A stretch of DNA of 64,000 nucleotides. Origin: Brachypterus glaber (Eukaryota > Arthropoda > Insecta > Coleoptera > Kateretidae). The position numbers and the translations under genes were made by a program. Shown piece after piece: positions 35,080 through 44,200 of this stretch (the first letter of the stretch is position 1; every line of letters begins with the position of its first letter). Location of the stretch: NCBI GenBank assembly GCA_958510825.1, contig OY294050.1:8657340-8721339 (forward strand). The letters run 5' to 3'. Below the pieces are notes generated by a model. The model made no database searches. It worked only from the letters and a program-made list of their open reading frames with translations, and was not told the origin of the DNA.

Positions 35080-35206
35080 ATGTTATATGTCTAACGTTAG
35101 ATCTAACGTTAGAATAACGTTTATCTAACGTTAGAAGTATTACTAAACGTTCTATAAACGTTATTCTAACGTAAGGAAACTAACGTTAGGAATTCTAACG
35201 TTAGAA
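35080..35206. repeat. CTAACGTTAG palindrome array
   Basis: At least six CTAACGTTAG copies plus half-sites (ATAACGTTTA, AAACGTTCTA) in 127 bp. To its left, CCCTGGTGGGTTAGAACAAG at 35044 may be the end of a motif-array element; the right end is not found. Confidence 0.7.
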
Positions 35207-35246
35207 ATCGGGACATTTGGTTTGGACACGCGACCAATAGTAGGTA

Positions 35247-35445
35247 GTGAACGACTATCTTTATGATGTTGATTTTGTCAGAATGGACTGGCCTGCGCGC
35301 AGCCCGGACCTTAATCCCATCGAGCAGGTATGGGATCGTATGTGACGGACATTTTGGCAACAACAAGTTCTGTAGCACCCTACAAGATCTACAAAACGAG
35401 GTGGACGTAATTTGGAACAACATGGATCAAGGACCCATATAGCAC
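35247..35445 (+). pseudogene. Tc1-like transposase C-terminal fragment
   Basis: Frame from 35247 reads VNDYLYDVDFVRMDWPARSP then DLNPIEQVWDRM and a stop. DWPARSPDLNPIE.VWD is the signature around the last catalytic acidic residue of Tc1 transposases. After a frameshift the tail TLQDLQNEVDVIWNNM follows. No other part of the gene is present. Confidence 0.85.
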
Positions 35446-35479
35446 ACAATATCCATTGTATAAACCTGTGCTATCTGGG
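35434..35479. mobile_element. 46 bp minimal inverted-repeat element
   Basis: CCCATATAGCACACAATATC at the left, and GTGCTATCTGGG at the right (backwards CCCAGATAGCACAGG). The ends match the shared signature of the motif-array elements. It interrupts the end of the Tc1 fragment. Confidence 0.5.
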
Positions 35480-36402
35480 GATATGTGCAAAATTTTGAAA
35501 GTATGCCCAGGAGAAAGCAAGCTGTTATTAGAGTAAGAGGGGGAAATACTTGATATTAAGAACCAATATTGTAATAAAAATTATTGTTTATAGTTGCTAT
35601 GTTATTTTTCAAATAAATATTTCACATAAAAAATTTCATATTTCTTTAGGGTGATCCATAACTGGCATGCCAAAATTTAAGAGGTGATTCTAGATCCAAA
35701 AATATAAAAAAAATTCCTATAAAGGTTGGTCCGGAAATGAGCCCTAAGGGATCTAGGGCCCTTTAAAATTGTAATAAAAATAAGGTTTTTAATTAATAAC
35801 TCGGGAACCGTTTAAGCTAGAGCGGCGAGCTTTTGCATGTACACTAGTATTAATAAGGGCAATAAGTTTATGTTAATTTATTTTTTTAATTTATCCAGAG
35901 GCGTGCCCAGACGGACAAAATATATGAGGCTTAAAACATTTTTGCCCCAAACTTTTCTATGTGTATGTTTTTTGGATTTGTTGTAAAAAATATAGATTTC
36001 TAGAGTAAAAATACATATAAAATATCATATAGTGTAACACTGTAGGAGCAACCGTTATCAAAAAAAATGCAATTAAGAGGAAGTAACATTTTGTGCCACC
36101 AAAAACGTTACTTTTTAAAAGGCTATTACTCCTTTAATATTAAATTTAGGTGTTTTGGTGTATAATACTTTTTTGCTCAGTTTTAAATGAAGAATCACCC
36201 TGCAGCATTAAAATTTTATTGGTGCTTTTTTTCGTTCCCCATTCAATACGTCATCTTCGAAGGGCCGTAGCTCCCTTAGGGCTTATTTCCGGACCAACCT
36301 TTATAGAAACTTTTTTTCATATTTTTGGATGTAGAATCACCTCTTAAATTTCGGTACGCGAGTTCTGGAACAGGCTGTATCTCTATATAGTAATTACCAT
36401 AA

Positions 36403-36601
36403 GTCCAGTCAAATAATGAAAAATTTATATGTTAAATTGCAATAAATGTACACAGGCTGATATTTTAAAGTGTAGTAGTGGATGGTAGCAGAACACTCCT
36501 GTTAGTTTTTCACCGGATGATTTGTGTAAGGGATGTCCGCTATCTTTAAAATATCAGCCCGTGTACATTTATTGCAATTTAAATTTATTATTTGACTGGA
36601 C
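36403..36601. mobile_element. MITE with ~65 bp terminal inverted repeats
   Basis: GTCCAGTCAAATAATGAAAA / GTCCAGTCAAATAATAAATT (backwards), then TTGCAATAAATGTACAC and GGCTGATATTTTAAAG on both sides. Interior has no frame. Confidence 0.8.
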
Positions 36602-37238
36602 TACATGACGCATAACTAAATTCTCGCCGGGGTATGTTAATTACGTCTACCAAGCCTGACTCCGAACCTTTTACTAAATTGCATTATCACTACTTTTAGC
36701 CTGTGAACCAATTTGGCACATTTGTGTATCCCCTATAGGGAATACACATTAAAAAAAATTCTTAATATTCTTGAAACAAACGTATACGTTATTTGTTTCA
36801 AGAATATTAAGCATTTTTTTTAATGTTAAGTGATGTGATAATTTTTGTGCAAAGTGTATTATTAATAATAATTGTTGGTTTTATATAATTATTAGTGGGT
36901 TCAGGTTTGGTATAATAAAATTAAATAGGGAATAATAAAATATAATTTATATTATAAATATACATTTATTTAGTATTTTACATTAAATTTGATCATACAG
37001 ATATTATACAGTTATTAATAATAACGTATTCTACATTAACAATGATTTAATTAGCTAATAGTCATTAAAATTTAGTAAAAAAAGGGAAAAATTAAAAAAT
37101 ATATCAAAGATAATTATAAGAAAAAAACTGTAAAAAATATAGGGAAAAATATATATTATTATCTTGGCTTGTTTATTTTATATACAAATTCTACACTACC
37201 CTCCCGCTTAACCTAATTAAGAAGTGAAAGAGTTCAAT

Positions 37239-37516
37239 CCCAGACAGCACATAATAACTATTAGATATCCAGGGGATATACTTTCTGGATATAGAGTGTA
37301 TCCAGTGGATAGCTCGGGTTGACATTAGATATCCCATGGATATCCAAATGTCCGCCTATATCCTTGATATCCACTAGATATCCAGTGGACATCTATTTTT
37401 TAACCTAAAGTACTTAAGGTTAAAAAATAGATGTCCACTGGATATCTAGTGGATATTAAGGATATAGGCGTATATCAATTGGATTTTCGATTCGAGATCC
37501 ATCATGGATATCTAGT
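37239..37516. mobile_element. Motif-array element end, GGATATCC word
   Basis: Starts CCCAGACAGCACATAATAAC and is followed by more than fifteen GATATCC / GGATATC words. It contains a nearly perfect hairpin at 37361-37472. No matching right end was found, so it may be truncated. Confidence 0.6.
37361..37472. repeat. Near-perfect hairpin, ~52 bp arms
   Basis: CGCCTATATCCTTGATATCC ... CATCTATTTTTTAACCT, a short AAGTACTT loop, then the reverse complement back to GGATATAGGCG with almost no mismatch. Confidence 0.9.
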
Positions 37517-38310
37517 TTATGAAGTTATTTTGACTACATTGATCCAAAAATAATTACATAAAATATTTAATAATTCACAAAATGTTATAATTAATGTTCA
37601 AAATGATACCACCACGCCTATATGATATGTTGCACTGATCGTACAAAAAACGACAAAGTTTATTAGTTTTTGTCCTGTTAGTGCAAGATTTGTTTTTTTT
37701 TTAAGCAGAGTATGAATATATTATATTGATGGCAATATTTGTTGAATGCGTTGGCTACCACCCGCAATCTTCTCTTTCTAACCCGTTTAAAATCTAATAT
37801 GGAAAACATGTTGAGAGTCGCCGGTGACTCTCGTGGTAGCCAACGTGTTCAATACCGATTTTTTATCTACTGATTCGTTAATTTTAAGATATAAGATATT
37901 ACTGAAACAACAGAGCGGTCCAAACGTCAGCCCCCTCTCCTAACTTTTGAGCGAGTTGAGATATCGACTTCAACTTGAGAACACTTAAATAATATATTTT
38001 TTAAGTGTTTAAATGCCCTCCAAAAATTGTATTGATACAACTCAAATTATCTTTTTGGAGGGCATTTTTTTAAATGAAAATAGGGCCGTGTGATATATCA
38101 TTTTAAAGCTTATAAAATTCCCTGTTCGACCACACATTTTTTATTATTTTGATACATTTAAAAAAAAAGAAAATTTAAAAAAAGTTACTTTTTCGAAAAA
38201 CGAAAAAAAAAACAATTAAAAAAGTTTTTTTAATTTTTACCCCATTGCAGGCTGCGATTCGAAGTATGTTATACGTCAGTTGCTATTAGGATATTTGACT
38301 TAATAAGTAA

Positions 38311-38436
38311 TAGGGACCCTATATATAATGACATTAAACTTCACACAAGTGACATAAACATAACCCTGCAGAAATTACTAAATTGGTGTCTCAACCCTTT
38401 GTGTGAAGTTAAATGTCACTTTATTTAGGGTCCCTA
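38311..38436. mobile_element. hAT-type MITE with 8 bp target duplication
   Basis: Ends TAGGGACCCTA...TAGGGTCCCTA (fits YARNG), inner repeat ATGACATTAAACTTCACACA mirrored at the other side. Flanked by ATAAGTAA at 38303-38310 and 38437-38444. Confidence 0.88.
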
Positions 38437-38744
38437 ATAAGTAATGCCTTAAATGTCAATAAAAAAATAATTTAAAAACGTTTTTCACTATTCGGCTTAT
38501 CTTTGTTGAAACACATTTGATAAACTTTGTCTTTTAAACGTTTAGAAAAGACTTTAACGCAACATAAAAGCTTCTTTTAAAGAAGATAATATCTTAAATA
38601 AAGTTGATGAAAAATAAAGTGTTTTTTTTTGTTAAGTTCAAAACTACATATAAATTTATAAGTTTATAAACTTAATATTTTCTTTCCAAAAAATTATATT
38701 AACAGTTTTATATTCCCGTAACAAAACTTATTTTTATACTGTAT

Positions 38745-38906
38745 GACTTAGTTTACACCATATTTTACACTTAAAATTTTTAAGTCCAGGTACTTTTTAT
38801 TTGTTTATCTATCTTATTTTCTTATCTTATTTACAAAACGCTATAAACATAGGTGGATAAAAAGTACCTGAACTTAAAATATAGTCCCCATGGTGTAAAC
38901 TAAGTC
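38745..38906. mobile_element. MITE
   Basis: GACTTAGTTTACACCAT and its mirror at the right; inner AAGTCCAGGTACTTTTTAT is mirrored as ATAAAAAGTACCTGAACTT. Confidence 0.75.
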
Positions 38907-39089
38907 TATACCTATTTAAATAAGGATTTAGTTACATAATTTGTCCTATTTTAGTTTTGGAAAATATTTATTATTATACAGTATAATAATATATAATTTT
39001 TTTTGAAAATAATTTTTTTGAAAAAAAAATCTTTTTTAAATGTAATTTTTTTATTTATTTTTTTTTTGAAAATTATTTTTTTTAAGTAT

Positions 39090-39165
39090 TTGGGAAAATG
39101 CAATATATCATTTACTATGAATAATACATAATGGAATGCGTAGCATTACATATCTTCACGGCTTG
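39090..39165 (+). repeat. ~75 bp dispersed repeat (four copies in window)
   Basis: AATGCAATATATCATTTACT, then ATGAATAATACATAATGGAATGCG and ATTACATATCTTCACGGCTTG. Related copies: 41585-41660 (inverted), 60665-60735 (direct), 61210-61290 (inverted). Confidence 0.7.
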
Positions 39166-39484
39166 TTTGTCATTAAATATTAAAAGAGACATGACATAAA
39201 AATATGACATAAAAATATTAGTTCTCAGGCTTATAATATAAATTATATGTATACATACTCCGACAACCTTCCCGACTGAAATGTATGACATTTGAAAATA
39301 CATTAAGGAAAAACAAACTTATTTTATGTTTAGAAATTTATTTTATGGTAGAAATTTCTTGATTCCGTAATTGTTATTTATTTCTTGATTTTTTAATTGT
39401 TATCACCTTAATGAGCTCTCGGATCCATGGAGTCTTCTGATAAGGTGTAATAACTTAAAATGAGGCAATTTTTTAAAATACAAT

Positions 39485-39885
39485 ACCACAAAATGACCTT
39501 TTTTTTCGAATTAAGAAAAACTGCTTTGGGATTTTGCCCTGCTTTCTTAAAAACTATTTTTTGTCAAAATAAAATTTTGAAAAATTATAGGTGGCGCCAG
39601 ATATCAGTGAAAGAGTAAAAAAAAAATAAAAAAAATATTATTAAAATAATTAAAATTTGACATGCGGCTCTTATTTTTGATCGTAAATCTATTTTTTAAA
39701 TAACTTTTTTTTTGTATCTGTTACGGAAAGATAAGTTTACCTGAAAACTTTTTACTTTTTTACTGATTTCTGGCGCCACCTACAATTTTTAAAAATTTTA
39801 TTTCAACAAAAATTAGTTTTTAAGCAAGCAGGGCAAAGTCCCAAAGCATTTTTTCCTAATTCAAAAAAAAAAAATTGTGGTATTT
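39485..39885. repeat. Foldback element, ~150 bp arms
   Basis: GCTTTGGGATTTTGCCCTGC and GGTGGCGCCAGATATCAGTG at the left are mirrored by CACTGATTTCTGGCGCCACC-type and GCAGGGCAAAGTCCCAAAGC sequences at the right. Confidence 0.8.
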
Positions 39886-40339
39886 TCAAGTCGAACCGGG
39901 GACACAATGTATCTTTGCCTGAATGCAGGTTTTATAGGAACAACAAAATAACCTCAATTTTATATAGTTTTATGTTTTTCACTATCTCCGTTTTTAGTAG
40001 CTGTAGGGGTGTCATTTAAAGTTGATATTGCATTATTAAAATTTTAACTGTAGTTTATATTTAATTCTTAAAGATCACTGGAGACTCGACTGTCGAGTTT
40101 CCGATCAGTATACCTCCATGGAGGATCCAATAAATGATAATACTGATATATGACAGTTATTTCCAAAGCTTATATTAATTAGGTCAAAACTAAAAAAGTA
40201 AAAAAACAACTTTTTGATATATATATATTATTACTAATTAGTCACAAGGAATTAATGTCCAATATTGTGTATTATATTTCGCTTTTATGGGAGATATGGA
40301 TAAAAAATATGCATTAAATATCTCATTCGCCCGTTTGGG

Positions 40340-40949
40340 TACTAAGGGGACATCCATAAAGTCATGTCATGCCTAAGAGGGTGAGGGGTGTCCAGGAGTT
40401 TGTGACACTTTGTAACGGAGGGAGAGGGGAGTCTTGAGCAATGTGATGTCACATAAAAATTGTAATATATTTTTTTGCTCTCATCGTTGATAACTGATAA
40501 CTCAAATTAATTTTATGTACTTTGAGAAAAGTTTTATCCAAGAACATACCTGATTAGGGTGGACCTTATATTTTTTTATTATCTTAAAATTTTCATTTAG
40601 GTTTAACTAGAAAAGTGCTAATGTGGACCCTAAATTTTTCACTTATACAAAAATGCAGACAATTTTCAACGATTTTTTACGATTTATGGTAGTTTTACGA
40701 ATTTTAGGGTCCACATTAGCACCCTTAGAGAAGTTTGATCACTCTCATATTTTGGACTACACCTAAATGAAAATTTTTAGATAATTAAAAAAATATAAGG
40801 ACCACCCTAATACCTGATACCAAAATTGTTTTTTTTTGTGTATAAAAAATTAACGTAGCGTGACATAGGGGGGCGGGGGGTTAGTGCCGGTGTGACACTT
40901 TGTCACAATGACCAAAAAAGTGTGACATACTTTATGGACGGCCCCTAAG
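40340..40949. mobile_element. Element with GGGGCCGTCCATAAAGT-type ends, hosting another MITE
   Basis: Left AAGGGGACATCCATAAAGTC and, backwards, right TTAGGGGCCGTCCATAAAGT; both sides then have TGTGACACTTTGT. The element at 40556-40814 sits between. Confidence 0.75.
40556..40814. mobile_element. Nested MITE
   Basis: TTAGGGTGGACCTTATATTT / TTAGGGTGGTCCTTATATTT (backwards), then AAAATTTTCATTTAGG on both sides; inner GGGTCCACATTAGCAC pairs with GTGCTAATGTGGACCC. Confidence 0.8.
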
Positions 40950-41153
40950 TATATAGTTTGCGAAAAGATGCAAGTCGTTTTCAAAACACCTTTACACTAC
41001 GATATTTCAAAATTTTGACCCAGAGACTTGAACTTTGGAACAAAGATTTTCTAAGTAGTAAGTACAAAAAAATTGTATAAAACTTCAACGTTCTTGAAAT
41101 ATCGTAGTAAAGTTGTTTGGCAAAAGAGATGCATCTTTGCGCGAACTATACTT
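40948..41153. mobile_element. MITE
   Basis: AAGTATATAGTTTGCGAAAA GATGCA on the left; AAGTATAGTTCGCGCAAAGA TGCA read backwards on the right; inner TACGATATTTCAA / TTGAAATATCGTA pair. Confidence 0.75.
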
Positions 41154-41290
41154 ATATATTTGTGGATGCATACATGACCATGGTCACGCGAAAAGGGGCC
41201 TGAGTTAGGTATTTATCCATCAGGCCCATTTTTGCGTGACCACTCACATTTTATAAACTACACATTTTAAAGTACTTTAACACATTTTAG

Positions 41291-44200
41291 TTATAAAAAA
41301 TCGGAACGATAGCTTAAACTATCATTTGAAGATGACACTCTCACTAATAGGGAACAGTCACTATTATCACTGTCATAGTACATATCTTCGTCTTCAACTG
41401 GCACTTGAAATCCTCTAAACTTTTTGGATCAGAGTTCTATCACTTCGGGGCCTTTCCACGTAATTCCGGCTTTGATGAGTTTAAAAAAACGCATCACTCC
41501 ACTGATAGCCAATACCTGGAAAAACGTTGTAGGGTAAATAGGGCAAAATATAATAATAACAATATTAGTATTAGAAAAAGTCATGAAGATATGTAATGCT
41601 ATGCTTTCTATTATATATTATTCACAGTAAATGGTATAATGCATTTCCCAAATACTTAAAAAATTAATTTTCAAAAAAACGATTAGCTGATTTTACAAAG
41701 ATAGATAGATAGATAGAGGTTTATTTATCTTTGCCAATAAATACATTGGATAGACACGTCACAATATAAATAGTAATAAACAAGTAGATATATGTACAAC
41801 AAAGTTATTAAAAAAATAATAATTTTAAAATAATTAAAATATTAAATACGTGTAAGTAGATACTAACATTATTACAACCATTTGAAATTTAATTAAAATA
41901 CAAACAATAAAACATTAAAAATTTAAAAACGATAAAATAAAAAGAATTATCGTGCTATGCCATTACTAGCAGTAAATTCATCTAATGAATAAAAAGCATT
42001 ACTGCATAAGTATCTTTTTAATTTTGTTTTGAATGCCGTAATTGAAGACTGATTTTTAATATCTGTAGGCAATAAGTTAAAGAAGTGGCAGCCCGCATAT
42101 TTTGGCGACTTTTTATACAGCATGTAATTGAAGGTGTTTTGGCGAAAGTGGTCCCTGTTACGGGTGAAATAAGTATGCGTATCAGATTGCCTTGCAAACT
42201 GATTTTTATTTTTGAAAATGAAAATTGATATTTTGTATAGGTATATACTTGTAAAAGTCATTATATTTTTAGATATAAAGATATCCCTTCACGATTCCCT
42301 GTAGTGAAGATTAAACATTAATCTGATAATTCGTTTTTGCGCTATAAAGACACGCTGCCATTCGACTGCCATACCATACACTACAATATTGTAACTTATT
42401 GCAGAGTAAACAAGTGCATAATATGCAGATATGAGACTCTTTTCATTTAGACAATTTTTCAAGGTTTTTAAGGCAAAATATTGTTTATTTAAATTCTTAC
42501 ATACAGCATCTATATTTTCCACCCAACTTAGTGTACTATCAATAATTGTACCTAAGAACTTCATATCTGCTGTCAGAACATTAGTAAACGTCAAACACAT
42601 AACCTCAAATTGACAAACTAATTTTAAGATAATTTTTGCGTTTTTTGGATGTTTAGGTGTTAGGTCGTAGGAAAAATAGTTTACGCACCTCGACGCAAAC
42701 CATTTCAGTGCACATCGAGTGCTTTTTTTACGAGGCGCAGCCGAGACTAAAAACTAGGTTCGCGTACTCGGTGCGTAATATACTATTTCGTACGACCTAG
42801 TGTACACGAAATAAAGAAAAATGCATGTTCACTATATATCCTCGTTAGGATATTTTTCTATCGCACGAGTACATAGTGCATATTTGAATGAAATGTAAAC
42901 TATGCACACTTACTTATCCAAACGATTACACATAGCTTTCATTTTGACAAAAGTCATTTGACGTTTATAAAATTTTGAAATGTCAAAATTAAACACAGGT
43001 AATTCTTTAAAATATACATTTTTAAAGAGTCTAGACTGTAGATCGAACGAAAAATGTTGTTCGCAACTCGTTTGCGACAAGTCCTTAATGCACTCGAATG
43101 ATTTTTTGACTTCGCTTCGCGTCGTCAAAAAAACTTCATTCTCGTGCACTAAGGACTAAAGTCGCTTACTCGTTACGAAAACTACTATTTCTTGTCGTGT
43201 TTCTTCGGTGTGGTTACCTTTTCGAGTTACTTACATTTATTGCTGCTCTTACAATAAAAAATCCAACTTCTGCTTTACAAAGTGTGTCAAATTTCTGGAA
43301 AAATAATTAAAATAAATATTAATTTTATTATATTAATTTAACCTCTTCAGGGACATAGGCACATAGGGAACGTTCAAGTATTACGTAACGTAAATTTTGA
43401 TCATTTTGGACTTCCCCCCCTGTAATGCTATTTTCCTATACCATTAACATGGGCGTAACACTCCAAAATGACCCCCCCCCCCCAGGAGCGTTACGTAATA
43501 CTTGAACGTTCCTATACGTGTATCTACATGCACTTACAAATGACAAAGGCTCTTTTATTGACCCAAATTAAATTTACCTTATTTACATGGTCTCTTAAAA
43601 CATTGGAATATACTATAGAAACTGCTTCAAGCGCCATAAAAGTGAATATTCCTATGACCCATAAAATTACTAATGATACGTTTTCCTAAAAGAAACACAA
43701 TGATAAATATTTACTGTCGATATATCGCACCCGTTACAGAACAGTGTCATAACACGTGTTGAAAAATGTGTTTTTAGTGTATTATTATCTCTTATTGAGG
43801 TCTACCGATCTGTACAACTGGCATATTTCTAACTAGCATAGTTATATGTAATATGACAGTTATACAGATCGGTAGATCTTATAAGAGCAGTAATAATACA
43901 CTAAAAACACATTTTTCAAAATTTTGGACTTTCATAGTTCTGTAACGGGTGCGATATACCTAATAATACAAAAATTTTAAGAATATTCTAATATTCTTTC
44001 CTTCTTAGAACGTTCAAAGAATTTTTTAATATTCTTTTCTCCTTAGAATGTTCTAAGAATATTCTTAGAACGATGTGTGCTATTAGGTATTTCTATAGCG
44101 TGTACATGATAGATTTTAGAACCCGTGATTTTTTTTTTATGGGTGGCGTTATTATTTGGGAGACTTTGATATATTGTAAAACATTTGTATTTATATCAGT

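Larger units (their letters stand above)
34567..41290. other. Intergenic region between mRpL41 and the 3' end of the four-TM gene
   Basis: No gene seen except transposon fragments: degenerate ~20 bp array (34695-35015), CTAACGTTAG array (35080-35206), Tc1-like fragment (35247-35445), foldback (about 35645-36375), MITEs at 36403-36601, 38311-38436, 38745-38906, 40340-40949 and 40948-41153, a GGATATCC-array end at 37239, and a foldback 39485-39885. Confidence 0.6.

Noticed and set aside
35166..35449. Minus-strand frames over the Tc1 fragment
   Set aside because: They are antisense to the clear DWPARSPDLNPIE signature on the plus strand.
42910..43149. 79-codon minus-strand frame in the 398 bp repeat
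   Set aside because: The two other copies of the repeat do not keep the frame open, so coding is unlikely.
43473..43483. Long C and G runs (also 2570, 16671, 31511, 46394)
   Set aside because: Homopolymer runs; may be sequencing-length artefacts and carry no further information.
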